Assembly (NCBI GenBank): GCA_903923135.1
Contig: CAIXWN010000135.1
Span: 1-50,451, forward strand
DNA from: an uncultured Caulobacteraceae bacterium
Lineage (GTDB): Bacteria > Pseudomonadota > Alphaproteobacteria > Caulobacterales > Caulobacteraceae
DNA length: 50,451 nt
Direction of reading: 5' to 3'
Each line of letters starts with the position of its first letter. Position 1 is the stretch's first letter. Shown here one piece after another: positions 35,854 to 44,725 of the stretch. The notes under the pieces are model-generated. The model was not told where the DNA came from, did not search any database, and was given only the letters and a program-made list of their open reading frames with translations. The position numbers and the translations under genes are program-made.

Positions 35854-36693
35854 TCAAAGCGGCAGAGGCTTTCCCAGTTCGCCGGCTAGGTCGCGTGTGA
35901 ATTGCCAGGCGACGCGGCCCGACCGTGAACCTCGCTGCCGGGACCATTGCAAGGCGCGCCGTTCCAGGTCCGGCGATTCGAGGTTGAACCTTTCAGCGTA
36001 GCCTCTTACCGCGAGAAGAAATGCCTCCTGGTCCATCGGCCCGAAGCCGATCCACGCTCCGAACCGGTCCGAGACGCTGACCTCCTCCTCGGCGTCCTCC
36101 GCTGCGGCCATGGCACCGGCGGTCTCCGCGTGATCTCTGGGCATCAGGTGCCTGCGGTTTGACGTCGCCAGGAAAAGGACGTTGGAGGGCGGCCCGGCCA
36201 CGCCGCCCTCTAGCGCAGACTTCAGCGCCTTGGCGGCGGCGGCGCCTTCCTCGAAGGACAGGTCGTCGCAGAGCACCACGAACCGGAGCTCAAGGGGCCG
36301 GAACTGCTCGAACACAGCCGGCAGAGTCGTCACCGCGTCGCTGTCGATCTCAACCAGACGAAGGTCCGGCGCTGCGGCAGCGACCGCCATGAAGGCGGAC
36401 TTCGCCAGGGAGCTCTTCCCCGCGCCTCGCGCGCCCCACAGCAGGACGTGATTGGCCGGCAACCCCCTGGCGAACCGCTCCAGGACGTTGAGAAGGCGGC
36501 CCTTCTGCCGGTCGACGCCGACCAGGAGATCCAGAGGCAGCAGAAAGTCGGGAGCCGCGACGAAGTCGCCGGTGGCGGCGTTGTGGCGGAACATCCGGGC
36601 GGCTCGAAACGTCGGCGCCGCGGCCGGCGGTGGCGCCAGCCGGTCGAGAGCCTGGGCGATCCGGCGCAGGGAAGCGGCTATGTCGTCATCCAT
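35854..36693 (-). CDS. DUF815 AAA-type ATPase of unknown role
   Basis: The 279-residue product has Walker A GARGAGKSS, Walker B LRFVVLCDDLSF and a sensor-1 like LFLATSNRRHLMP. These fit the DUF815 branch of AAA+ proteins. The ATG at 36693 follows GGGAGAGG and gives MDDDIAASLRRIAQ; a longer frame to 36717 starts in the ribosome binding site region. The gene stands alone on the minus strand between nlpD and yajC, a position I recall as common in alphaproteobacteria. No partner is evident and function is unknown. Confidence 0.88.
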   Translation of the reverse strand: MDDDIAASLRRIAQALDRLAPPPAAAPTFRAARMFRHNAATGDFVAAPDFLLPLDLLVGVDRQKGRLLNVLERFARGLPANHVLLWGARGAGKSSLAKSAFMAVAAAAPDLRLVEIDSDAVTTLPAVFEQFRPLELRFVVLCDDLSFEEGAAAAKALKSALEGGVAGPPSNVLFLATSNRRHLMPRDHAETAGAMAAAEDAEEEVSVSDRFGAWIGFGPMDQEAFLLAVRGYAERFNLESPDLERRALQWSRQRGSRSGRVAWQFTRDLAGELGKPLPL

Positions 36694-36801
36694 GCCTCTC
36701 CCTATCGACCAGGGCACGATTGCAAAAGGGGTTGCGAGCGCATAGCTTCCCGCGACTTTCGGCCAAGGGGGCGACCTGGCCGGGCAATCCGTGGAGTGAA
36801 A

Positions 36802-37167
36802 ATGATCCTATCCCTGGCGCTGGTCACCGATGTCGCTGGCGCGCCCGCCGGCGATCTGGGAAGCATGCTGGCCACCGGCCCCGCCCAGACCGTCTTCTTC
36901 GGCGTCGTCATGATCGGTTTCATGTACTTCGCAATCATCCGTCCGCAGCAGCGCCGGGCCAAGGAACATGCCGCCAAGATCGGTTCGATCAAGCGCGGCG
37001 ACACTGTGATCCTGGCCAGCGGCATGATCGGCAAGGTGGTTCGCGTCGAGGACACTGAGCTGGGCATCGAGATCGCCCAGAACGTCACGGTGAAGGTCGT
37101 GAAGTCGATGGTTTCCGAGGTGCGGACACGCGCCGATCCGGCGACCCCCATCGTCGCCAAATCGTGA
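36802..37167 (+). CDS. yajC: preprotein translocase subunit YajC
   Basis: The 121-residue product has one membrane helix (TVFFGVVMIGFMYFAIIRPQQRR) and a cytoplasmic domain with KIGSIKRGDTVILASGMIGKVVRVED, the family core. YajC accompanies SecDF. The ATG follows GTGGAGTGAAA. An upstream extension of the frame to 36448 has no leader or conserved sequence. Confidence 0.95.
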   Translation: MILSLALVTDVAGAPAGDLGSMLATGPAQTVFFGVVMIGFMYFAIIRPQQRRAKEHAAKIGSIKRGDTVILASGMIGKVVRVEDTELGIEIAQNVTVKVVKSMVSEVRTRADPATPIVAKS

Positions 37168-37188
37168 TCCCGGTCTGAACCTAAAGCC

Positions 37189-38772
37189 ATGCTCGCTCTG
37201 TCCCGGTGGAAGGTCATCCTGGTCGTCGCCTCGGCGTTGTTCGGCCTGATCTTCACCCTCCCCAATCTGGTCCCGGTCGGCTCACTGCCCTCCTGGGCGC
37301 CGCAACAGAGGCTGAATCTTGGCCTGGACCTGCAGGGTGGCTCCTACCTGCTCTACGAGGTTGACACTGTCGCGCTCCGCAAGGAGCGCCTGACCAACCT
37401 CACCGAGGATGTCCGCAGCAAGCTCCACGGCGAGCAGATCGATTTCACCGGGCTCGCCGTCGTCGGCGATGCGATCGACGTCAGGATCTCCGATCCGACC
37501 AAGGTCGACGCAGCGTTCAAGATTCTGAACGGAGCTCTCGGCGAGAGGCTCTTGACCGGCGGGCGGGATGTGAGCCTGCAGACCCGGCCCGATCAGCACA
37601 TCTCCGTGACTTTTGTCGCCCAGGCGGCGAACTCGGCGGCCACGGACGCGGTCACGCGGTCCATCGAGATCATCCGAAAGCGTATCGACGCCCTGGGCAC
37701 CAAAGAGCCGATCATCACCCAGCAGGGAACCAACCGCATCCGCGTGGAGGCGCCGGGCGAGAGCGATCCTGAAAAGCTCAAGGCGGTAATCGGCAAGACC
37801 GCCAAGCTCACGTTCCAGATGGTGGACGTCGACGCGGCCCCGGAGGACGTGGCGGCGGGTCGAATTCCGCCGGATGATGAACTGCTGCCCAGCGATGACG
37901 GCTTCGCTCCGGCCTATGTCGTCAAGAAGCGCTCGGTGGTGACCGGCGAGATGCTTACCAGCGCCAGCGGCAGTCACGACGAAAACAACGCGCCAGCCGT
38001 CGGCTTCAGCTTCAACGCCGTCGGCACCCAGAGATTCGCCCAGGTCACCACCCAGAACGTCGGCAAGCCCTTCGCCATCGTTCTCGACAAGCGGGTCATT
38101 TCCGCGCCGAGGATCAATGGCGCGATCACCGGCGGTAGCGGAATTATCACTGGTCGGTTCACAGAGGAATCGGCCCACGATCTGGCGCTTCTGCTCAAGA
38201 CCGGGGCGCTGCCCGCGCCGCTGAATGTGGTCGAACAGCATACCGTGGGCGCTGAGCTCGGCGCTGACGCCGTGAAAGCCGGCGCCCTGTCGATCATCAT
38301 CGGCGCCGCCCTGATTTTCCTGTTCATTATGCTGGCCTACGGCCTGTTCGGCGTCTTCGCTGCGATCGCCCTAGTGGTGAACGGGCTGATGATCGTTGGA
38401 GCCATGAGCCTCACCCAGGCCACCTTGACGTTGCCCGGCATCGCCGGAATGATCCTGACGCTAGCGGTCGCTGTGGACGCCAACGTGCTGATTTACGAGC
38501 GTATGCGCGATGAAGTGCGGGCCGGCAGACCGGCAATGAGCGCCGCGGACGCCGGCTTCACTCGCGCCCTGACCACCATCATCGACGCCAACGTCACCAC
38601 GCTGGTCGCCGCGGTCATCATGTTCCAGTTCGGGTCGGGTCCGGTGAAGGGCTTCGCCTGGACCCTGTTTATCGGCGTGATCACCTCGGTGTTCACCGCA
38701 GTTCTGATCACCCAGGTGCTCGTGGGCTGGTGGTTCCGGGCGTTCCGCTCCAAGACCCTGCCGATCATCTAG
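37189..38772 (+). CDS. secD: protein translocase subunit SecD
   Basis: The 527-residue product has an N-terminal membrane helix, then LGLDLQGGSYLLYEVD. A large periplasmic domain with GTNRIRVEAPGESDPEKLKAVIGKTA and FAIVLDKRVISAPRI follows, then five C-terminal helices ending near the secF start. SecD with SecF uses the proton gradient to finish export through SecYEG. It follows yajC by 21 bases. Confidence 0.97.
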   Translation: MLALSRWKVILVVASALFGLIFTLPNLVPVGSLPSWAPQQRLNLGLDLQGGSYLLYEVDTVALRKERLTNLTEDVRSKLHGEQIDFTGLAVVGDAIDVRISDPTKVDAAFKILNGALGERLLTGGRDVSLQTRPDQHISVTFVAQAANSAATDAVTRSIEIIRKRIDALGTKEPIITQQGTNRIRVEAPGESDPEKLKAVIGKTAKLTFQMVDVDAAPEDVAAGRIPPDDELLPSDDGFAPAYVVKKRSVVTGEMLTSASGSHDENNAPAVGFSFNAVGTQRFAQVTTQNVGKPFAIVLDKRVISAPRINGAITGGSGIITGRFTEESAHDLALLLKTGALPAPLNVVEQHTVGAELGADAVKAGALSIIIGAALIFLFIMLAYGLFGVFAAIALVVNGLMIVGAMSLTQATLTLPGIAGMILTLAVAVDANVLIYERMRDEVRAGRPAMSAADAGFTRALTTIIDANVTTLVAAVIMFQFGSGPVKGFAWTLFIGVITSVFTAVLITQVLVGWWFRAFRSKTLPII

Positions 38773-38783
38773 GGATTTACAGC

Positions 38784-39728
38784 ATGTGGCCCCTGATCAA
38801 GCTCCTTCCCCAGAGGACTCACTATCACTTCGTGGCGTTCGCGCGTCTGGCGGCGACGCTGTCGATCATCGCCGTCATCGCCACGGTCATCGGTTTCTTC
38901 TATCCGGGTTTGAATCTCGGGATCGATTTTAAGGGCGGCACGGTTCTGGAACTTAATACGGGTGCGAAAGCTGTCGACCTGGGCAAGGTTCGAACCGCTC
39001 TGACCGAGCTGAATATCGGCGATGTTCAAGTTCAGACCTTCGGCCAGCCCAATGACGCCATCGTGAGGTTCCAGACCCCGAAGGGGGCAAACCCGGCGCA
39101 GGTGGTCACCCAGGTCAAGACGGCCGTCAGCCAGGCCCTTGGAACGGTGACTTACGCCCGCACGGACGTCGTCGGCCCCGAGGTGTCCAGCGAATTGAAG
39201 TTCAGCGGCGCGGCGGCCCTGCTGATCGCAATCGGTCTGATGCTGCTCTACATCTGGTTCCGGTTCGAACTTCAATTCGGCCTCGGCGCGGTGGTGGCGC
39301 TGTTTCACGACGTGACCTTGTCGTTCGGACTCATCCTTTTGCTGCGTCTCGAGTTCAGCCTGAATCTGATCGCCGCGCTGTTGACCATCATCGGCTACTC
39401 CATGAACGACACCGTCGTGGTGTTCGACCGGCTTCGCGAGAACCGGAGGAAGTTCAAGCGCATGCCGCTACGCGAACTGATCGACCTGTCAGTCAATGAG
39501 ACACTGTCTCGCACCGTGATCACCGGACTGACCGCCCTGCTGGCCCTTTCCGGTCTGGCGATCTTCGGCGGCGAATCGTTACGCCCGCTTTCAATCGTGT
39601 TGCTTTTTGGCATCGTGATCGGCACCTATTCGTCCATCTACGTGGCTTCGCCGATCATCCTGCTGTGGGGGGTCAAGGCCGACGACGAGGTGGCCAAGCC
39701 GATCGGGCCGCAACCCGCGCGGCCCTGA
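38784..39728 (+). CDS. secF: protein translocase subunit SecF
   Basis: The 314-residue product has LGIDFKGGTVLEL after the first helix. A short periplasmic domain and the conserved SLNLIAALLTIIGYSMNDTVVVFDRLREN with LSRTVITGLTALLAL in the helix bundle follow. The ATG at 38784 follows AGGGA by about 8 bases; the frame upstream to 38730 overlaps the end of secD and is not needed. It pairs with SecD. The next gene begins 10 bases after its stop. Confidence 0.97.
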   Translation: MWPLIKLLPQRTHYHFVAFARLAATLSIIAVIATVIGFFYPGLNLGIDFKGGTVLELNTGAKAVDLGKVRTALTELNIGDVQVQTFGQPNDAIVRFQTPKGANPAQVVTQVKTAVSQALGTVTYARTDVVGPEVSSELKFSGAAALLIAIGLMLLYIWFRFELQFGLGAVVALFHDVTLSFGLILLLRLEFSLNLIAALLTIIGYSMNDTVVVFDRLRENRRKFKRMPLRELIDLSVNETLSRTVITGLTALLALSGLAIFGGESLRPLSIVLLFGIVIGTYSSIYVASPIILLWGVKADDEVAKPIGPQPARP

Positions 39729-39738
39729 GGGCCCGGTC

Positions 39739-40095
39739 TTGCGCCAACCGCCGTCGATCGACAGCTATGGCGCAGGCGGCTTCCGCGTGTCCGGACTTTG
39801 GCGACCGGGTTCGCTTCTGCTCCTTGACGACACGCCCACCGACTGGCGACCGCGAACTCTCGCGGACCTTAGGGCCGAGGACTTCACCGCCGTCGTTAAG
39901 GCCGGGCCCGCCGTCTCGGAGTTCGTGCTGCTGGGCATGGGGCCGGCGCAATCCCTGCCGCCCCGGCCCGTGCGCGAGGCGCTGCAGCGGGGCGGACTCG
40001 GCCTGGAGTTCATGTCCACCGAAGCGGCCGTCAGGGTCTATCGCGTGCTCCTCTCGGAGGGACGTCGCATGGCCGTGGCGCTGATCGCCGTGTGA
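39739..40095 (+). CDS. Mth938-like domain protein (NDUFAF3/DUF498 family)
   Basis: The 118-residue product is a single Mth938-type domain: a variable N-terminus, then VVKAGPAVSEFVLLGMG, the PRPVREALQRGGLGLEFMSTEAAVRVYRVLLSEGRRMAVALIAV region. This family includes human NDUFAF3, a complex I assembly factor, and bacterial proteins commonly encoded after secDF. The start is a TTG at 39739 with GAGGG seven bases upstream. It is the last gene before a strong terminator. Confidence 0.85.
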   Translation: MRQPPSIDSYGAGGFRVSGLWRPGSLLLLDDTPTDWRPRTLADLRAEDFTAVVKAGPAVSEFVLLGMGPAQSLPPRPVREALQRGGLGLEFMSTEAAVRVYRVLLSEGRRMAVALIAV

Positions 40096-40097
40096 GA

Positions 40098-40132
40098 GAC
40101 GGCCGGCCGGGCGACCGGCCAGGGCGTCTTTT
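40098..40132 (+). terminator. intrinsic terminator of the yajC-secDF operon
   Basis: GGCCGG (40105-40110) and CCGGCC (40115-40120) form the top stem on a GCGA tetraloop. GACG (40098-40101) pairs with CGTC (40125-40128) below, and TTTT follows at 40129-40132. It lies just after the Mth938 gene stop. Confidence 0.75.
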
Positions 40133-40193
40133 CGGGCGCGCCGAATGAGGCTATGCCAGCCCGCTATGGGCGGTTTCGCCAAGGGGAGACAAA

Positions 40194-40814
40194 ATGGCTG
40201 GTCTACTTTCCAATTTCCGCAACACGATGATGCTCAGCACGCTGCTGGCAGTGATCATGCTGGTCGCCTATTCGCAGAGCCCACACGGACTCGATCAAAC
40301 CTTCTGGCAAGCGGTTTTCCGCTGGATGCACGTGGTCTTCGGCATTCTGTGGATCGGCCTGCTTTACTATTTCAATTTCGTGCAGATTCGGAAAATGCCG
40401 GACATCCCGGCTGAATTGAAGCCGGCCGTGTCCAAGTTCATCGCGCCTGAGGCCCTGTTCTGGTTCCGCTGGGCCGCGCTGATGACCGTCATCGCCGGGT
40501 TCGGGATCGCCGGTCTCCATGGCCACACCTACTTCGTGAAGGTGTTCACCCTGGGCTTCGCCGGGGGCTACGACGCCAGCGACCGCGGCTTCACGCTCAT
40601 GGGCATCGGCGTCTATCTGGCGCTGATCATGTTCCTCAACGTCTGGGGGATCATCTGGCCGAACCAGAAGATCGCGCTGGGTATCAAGGAGGCCGACGCT
40701 GACGCCAAGGCGCGCTCGGCGCGCATCGCAATGCTCGCCTCGCGGACCAACACCCTGCTGTCGCTTCCGATGCTGACGTCGATGGCGATGTACCAGTCGC
40801 TGTACGGCGGCTGA
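40194..40814 (+). CDS. PuuD-like membrane protein, membrane domain only
   Basis: The 206-residue integral membrane protein has four or five helices, including FRWMHVVFGILWIGLLYYFNFVQ and LMGIGVYLALIMFLNVWGIIWPNQK. It matches the N-terminal membrane domain of urate hydroxylase PuuD. Full-length PuuD carries a C-terminal cytochrome c domain (CxxCH), absent here. No purine-degradation genes are nearby, so urate oxidation is doubtful. Conserved histidines in the helices may bind haem. It lies in its own transcription unit after the terminator, with AAGGGGAG at the ribosome binding site, and 14 bases before the squalene-synthase-like gene. Confidence 0.78.
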   Translation: MAGLLSNFRNTMMLSTLLAVIMLVAYSQSPHGLDQTFWQAVFRWMHVVFGILWIGLLYYFNFVQIRKMPDIPAELKPAVSKFIAPEALFWFRWAALMTVIAGFGIAGLHGHTYFVKVFTLGFAGGYDASDRGFTLMGIGVYLALIMFLNVWGIIWPNQKIALGIKEADADAKARSARIAMLASRTNTLLSLPMLTSMAMYQSLYGG

Positions 40815-40828
40815 GTCGCGCCCGCGCG

Positions 40829-41512
40829 GTGGATGGCGATCTCGACGACGTCGTTCGCCGCGCGGATCCGCATCGTTGGCTGTCCTCGCGCTTCATCGTC
40901 GACGCCCAAGCCCGCGCCGACGTGATCGCGCTCTACGCGTTCGACCACCAGTTGGCCAGGGCGGGGCGCGTGGCCTCCAGCGGGCTCTTGGCGGAGATCC
41001 GGCTGACCTGGTGGCGGGAAGTCCTCGATGAGATCTTTTCCGGCGGGCGGGTCCGGGTGCATCCGACGGCTCTGGCGCTGTCTGACACCGTACGTCGGCG
41101 TGGTTTGCCTCGGGATCCGCTCGAAGCCGCCGTCGAGGCCCGCATCGCGCTGCTTGAGCCCCGGAGACTGAGTGCGGCTGAACTCGGGCCGGTCTCGGAC
41201 GCCATTGGCGGAGCGCTGACCACCCTCGTTGCGACGGTCCTTGATGCGAAGGTCCGGAGCGACGCCGTCGCGCCAGCGGGCCGGGCCTGGGGACTGGTCA
41301 TCCTCTCAAGGCTGGGCCTTGTACCGCCTCAGGAGGCGCGATTGCCGCTCGCGGTCGCGCACGCTCGACGCGCCGCCAGAGGGTTATCTGTCGCCGCCTT
41401 TCCTGCCGTCGCCCATCTGGCCCTGGCCCGTCACGTCGAGGCTCCGGTGGGCGTTCAGATCGTCGACCAACGCGTGAGGCTTCTCTGGACGGTAGCCACC
41501 GGGCGCCTATAG
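40829..41512 (+). CDS. squalene/phytoene synthase-like protein (NDUFAF6 type)
   Basis: The 227-residue product resembles the N-terminal two thirds of squalene/phytoene synthases. The first Asp-rich motif is replaced by [13 protein letters not shown] (about residues 35-47), and no second DxxxD was found, so prenyl synthesis is unlikely. Mitochondrial NDUFAF6, a complex I assembly factor, belongs to this inactive group. The start is a GTG 14 bases after the PuuD-like stop. Its end overlaps convergent trmFO by 6 bases. Calling it a carotenoid enzyme would be misleading. Confidence 0.78.
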   Translation: MDGDLDDVVRRADPHRWLSSRFIVDAQARADVIALYAFDHQLARAGRVASSGLLAEIRLTWWREVLDEIFSGGRVRVHPTALALSDTVRRRGLPRDPLEAAVEARIALLEPRRLSAAELGPVSDAIGGALTTLVATVLDAKVRSDAVAPAGRAWGLVILSRLGLVPPQEARLPLAVAHARRAARGLSVAAFPAVAHLALARHVEAPVGVQIVDQRVRLLWTVATGRL

Positions 41513-42919
41513 AGCCCGCACACTTCCCGGCGGCCCTTCGGTCTGCGCATCCGCCCAGTCTTTCAGATCGGCCAGCGCCCGAACGCTCATGGCGCGCTTC
41601 CTCGCCCGTCCGCGTTCGCCGCGGGGAAGGCGTCGGCCATCGGCGTCCTGCGGGGGCGCCTCCAATGGCGGCAGCAGTCCGTAGTTGATGTTCATCGGCT
41701 GGAATGAGCGGGCGCCAGCGCTCAGATGGCCTGCGGTAATGTGCGCCACGAGCGCTCCCAGGGCGGTGGTCGGCGGCGGCGGTGCGCAGTCACGTCCGGC
41801 GGCGTCGGCGGCCGCCAGGCGGCCGGCCAGGAGGCCGATCGCCGCGCTTTCCACATACCCTTCGACCCCGGTGATCTGGCCGGCGAAGCGAAGCCTGGGA
41901 GCCGCACGGAGGCGCAGGCGCTCGTCCAGCACCCTGGGGCTATTGAGGAAGGTGTTGCGATGAAGCCCGCCCAGGCGGGCGAACACGGCCTTGCCGAGCC
42001 CGGGAATCGTCCGGAAGATCTCGGTCTGGGCGGCGTGTTTGAGCTTGGTCTGGAAACCGACCATGTTCCAGAGGGTTCCCAGGGCGTTGTCCTGTCGAAG
42101 CTGGACCACGGCATAGGGTTTGATGGTGGGCTGGTGAGGATTGGTGAGGCCGACGGGCTTCATTGGTCCATGGCGCGGCGTTTCCCGGCCGCGTTCCGCC
42201 ATAACCTCCAGCGGCAGGCAGCCGTCGAAGTAAGGTACATCCTCCCAGCCCTTGAACTCGGATTTTGGTCCGGCCAGCACGGCGTCGATAAAGGCGTCGT
42301 ACTCCTCCCGCGTCATAGGACAGTTGATATAGGCCGCCTCGTCGCCGGCGGGCCCGGCCTTGTCATAACGCGACTGCTTCCAGGCCACCGTCATGTCGAT
42401 GGTGTCGGCGTGCAGGATCGGGGCGATGGCGTCAAAGAACGAAAGGACGTCCTCGCCGGTCAAGCCGAGGATGGCGGCCGCAAGATCCGGAGAGGTGAGG
42501 GGCCCGGTGGCGACGATGACGTTGGCCCAGTGCGATGGGATGCTTGAGACCTCGCCGCGTTCGACACGGATCGCCGGGTGGGCGGCAATCCGGCGGGTCA
42601 CGGCTTTGGAGAAGCCGTCGCGGTCGACGGCCAGAGCGCCGCCCGCGGGTGTCTGGCAAGCGTCGGCGCAGGCCATGATCAACGATCCCAGCCGACGCAT
42701 CTCGGCGTGAAGCAGGCCGACGGCGTTGTACTCCCAGTCGTCCGCCCGGAAGGAGTTGGAGCACACCAATTCGGCCAGAAGGTCGGTCTGATGAGCCTCT
42801 GTTCCGCGCAGGGGGCGCATCTCGTGAAGCACCACAGTGGCGCCGCTAGCGGCCGCCTGCCAGGCGGCCTCGCAGCCCGCCAGTCCGCCGCCGATGATGT
42901 GGATAGGGTTGTCTGTCAT
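41507..42919 (-). CDS. trmFO: methylenetetrahydrofolate--tRNA-(uracil-54) methyltransferase
   Basis: The 470-residue flavoprotein forms m5U54 in tRNA using methylene-tetrahydrofolate. Its N-terminal FAD motif [15 protein letters not shown], Cys53 in [10 protein letters not shown] and Cys200 in [13 protein letters not shown] agree with the TrmFO family, as does the C-terminal [15 protein letters not shown]. The ATG at 42919 is divergent from the next gene. It is convergent with, and overlaps, the squalene-synthase-like gene. Confidence 0.95.
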   Translation of the reverse strand: MTDNPIHIIGGGLAGCEAAWQAAASGATVVLHEMRPLRGTEAHQTDLLAELVCSNSFRADDWEYNAVGLLHAEMRRLGSLIMACADACQTPAGGALAVDRDGFSKAVTRRIAAHPAIRVERGEVSSIPSHWANVIVATGPLTSPDLAAAILGLTGEDVLSFFDAIAPILHADTIDMTVAWKQSRYDKAGPAGDEAAYINCPMTREEYDAFIDAVLAGPKSEFKGWEDVPYFDGCLPLEVMAERGRETPRHGPMKPVGLTNPHQPTIKPYAVVQLRQDNALGTLWNMVGFQTKLKHAAQTEIFRTIPGLGKAVFARLGGLHRNTFLNSPRVLDERLRLRAAPRLRFAGQITGVEGYVESAAIGLLAGRLAAADAAGRDCAPPPPTTALGALVAHITAGHLSAGARSFQPMNINYGLLPPLEAPPQDADGRRLPRGERGRARKRAMSVRALADLKDWADAQTEGPPGSVRAL

Positions 42920-43012
42920 GGCTGCAGTTCCTACGCCGCGGCCGCCTGGCGCGGAAGTGGCGCCGCGCGCACGTTGCCTCTACGCCCCCGCCGTGCGAGG
43001 GGGTGCAGCTAC

Positions 43013-43810
43013 ATGGACAGTCCGAGTCTGATCACCGCCGCGGTGGGCGCAGGTCTGCGCTTCGCGCCTCTGGCGTGGCGGCGCGCCTGGGGGGCGATGC
43101 TTCTGTGTGGCTTGGCGTTCGGAGGCTTTTGGGCCCAAGGGGTGTTCTCGCCGACCGCGCCCTGGCGATGGGGCGCCCTGCTAGTCGTCGTTACCCTCGG
43201 TGTGGTCGTCGCGGGTGGTCTCTATCGGCTGGCGCTCGGTGACGAACGCCCCGGGCCGGTTGGTCTGCAGTGGGGTGGGGCGGAGTGGCGGCTGTCGGCT
43301 GTCCTTGCGCTGTCGGCGACCTTCCTGTCCGTCCTGGCCCTCCTGGCTTTCGTCGTGGTGCTCGCTTTCGCATTCGCTGTCGCCTCGGCCGGGCATGGGT
43401 TCGTCGTCGCCCATCCTGCCACCTGGGCCTCCGCCGTCGACGGCCGGGGGCGCGCGATCGTCGGCTGCGTCGGCGCCGTGGAGCTCTTCGGCCTGGTCTG
43501 GGCCGCCGCACGGATTTCGATGGGGGGCGCGGCCAGTATCGCCTTGGGCAAGGTTCAGGTTCTGGCCAGCTGGCCAGTCACCCGTGGGCTGGTCGCACCG
43601 ATCCTGATCGGCGGGATTCTGCTCGGCGGGCCGCCCTTTGCCGGCGCCATCACGCTGCTTGGGGCGGTTTCGGTCCAGGCGGCCCCATTCCCCGGCCTGA
43701 CCTTGCTGGCAGGCGGCGCGGCTGGTCTGCTCTTGGCGGGGTTGTGGCTTCCCACGAGCGTCGGACTCATGGCCTATCTGTATCGGCACGCCGGACGGGC
43801 CTTACCTTAA
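43013..43810 (+). CDS. unknown integral membrane protein A
   Basis: The 265-residue product has about six or seven hydrophobic helices in three blocks, and no domain I recognise. The start (MDSPSLITAAVGAGLRFAPL) follows a GAGGGGG tract with about 9 bases of spacing. A longer open frame to 42578 is antisense to trmFO. Its opening (VGAGLRFAPLAWRRAWGAMLL) resembles that of the next gene (FEGARLIRREPRAVFVWMLL), so the two may be distant paralogues. Ten bases separate them, so one transcript is likely. Confidence 0.75.
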   Translation: MDSPSLITAAVGAGLRFAPLAWRRAWGAMLLCGLAFGGFWAQGVFSPTAPWRWGALLVVVTLGVVVAGGLYRLALGDERPGPVGLQWGGAEWRLSAVLALSATFLSVLALLAFVVVLAFAFAVASAGHGFVVAHPATWASAVDGRGRAIVGCVGAVELFGLVWAAARISMGGAASIALGKVQVLASWPVTRGLVAPILIGGILLGGPPFAGAITLLGAVSVQAAPFPGLTLLAGGAAGLLLAGLWLPTSVGLMAYLYRHAGRALP

Positions 43811-43820
43811 CCGTGTTGAA

Positions 43821-44687
43821 ATGACCGACTTCGCACCGATGACCGCGGCATTTGAAGGGGCCCGACTGATCCGTCGGGAACCGAGAGCGGTCTTCGTCTG
43901 GATGCTGTTGTGGGCCACTGCGTTCATGTTCACGGCGGTCGTTGTGGCGACAGGTGATCGCGTAGTGCTGCCCAGTCATGGCGCGTACCGGTCGGCACGT
44001 GACATCGCCCACCGGTTCGGACCCTTTGCCGCCCTGTCGGTCCTGCTCTTTCTCCTGGTCTGGGCAACCACGACGGTGGCGGCGTACCGGGCAGTCCTTC
44101 GTCCGCAAGATCGGCGCTACTTCTTCCTCAGGCTGGGGCCCGACGAGTTCCGCCTCGGTGTGATGACAGTCACATCATTCTTTCTGGTTCTGCTGTTCGG
44201 CGGGACGCCGGCCTATCTCCTGCTGGTGCTGGCCGATCCTCTGATGCGGGCGCTGCCGGCATTCGCCCGCGATATCGCCTCGCTCGGCGCCCTGGCCACC
44301 GTGGTCGTCGATGTATGGCTAGGTGTCCGGCTGTCGCTGATCGCCGTGGAGACCTTCGCTGAGCGCCGGTTCCATCTGACCGCGTACTGGCCCCTGGTGC
44401 GCGGCCGCTTCTGGTACCTGCTGGGGTGCTACTTTCTCTGCTTCCTCATGGTATTCGGCCTGACGATCCTGTTCTTCCTGGTCGGCAGCCTGGTGACTTG
44501 GCTGGCCCAACCTGAGCTGGGTTCAGGCGGCTTTCTGAGGCGCACCAGTGTGTTGGGGCTGGCGACGGTTCTCGCCATACTGACCGCCAGCTTCTGGGTG
44601 ATCTCCTCGACGATGTTTTGCGCGTGCCAGGCCTATGCGTTCCGGATCATCGTAGCTGACGGCAAGGCGGGCGTGGCGATCGCCTAG
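43821..44687 (+). CDS. unknown integral membrane protein B
   Basis: The 288-residue product has about six hydrophobic helices, with a motif-like RLSLIAVETFAERRFHLTAYWPLVRGRFW in the middle. It shows no known domain. The pattern of an N-terminal GARLIRREPRAVFVW helix followed by paired helices suggests a small transporter-like or envelope membrane protein, but no function can be given. It ends 38 bases before the convergent GST gene. Confidence 0.75.
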   Translation: MTDFAPMTAAFEGARLIRREPRAVFVWMLLWATAFMFTAVVVATGDRVVLPSHGAYRSARDIAHRFGPFAALSVLLFLLVWATTTVAAYRAVLRPQDRRYFFLRLGPDEFRLGVMTVTSFFLVLLFGGTPAYLLLVLADPLMRALPAFARDIASLGALATVVVDVWLGVRLSLIAVETFAERRFHLTAYWPLVRGRFWYLLGCYFLCFLMVFGLTILFFLVGSLVTWLAQPELGSGGFLRRTSVLGLATVLAILTASFWVISSTMFCACQAYAFRIIVADGKAGVAIA

Positions 44688-44725
44688 AGGCGCACCGATC
44701 CGCTTCCGCCTGAACTCGGCGTCCT

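Noticed and set aside
40829-41512. Carotenoid or hopanoid synthase
   Set aside because: The Asp-rich catalytic motifs are absent and no terpenoid genes are nearby.
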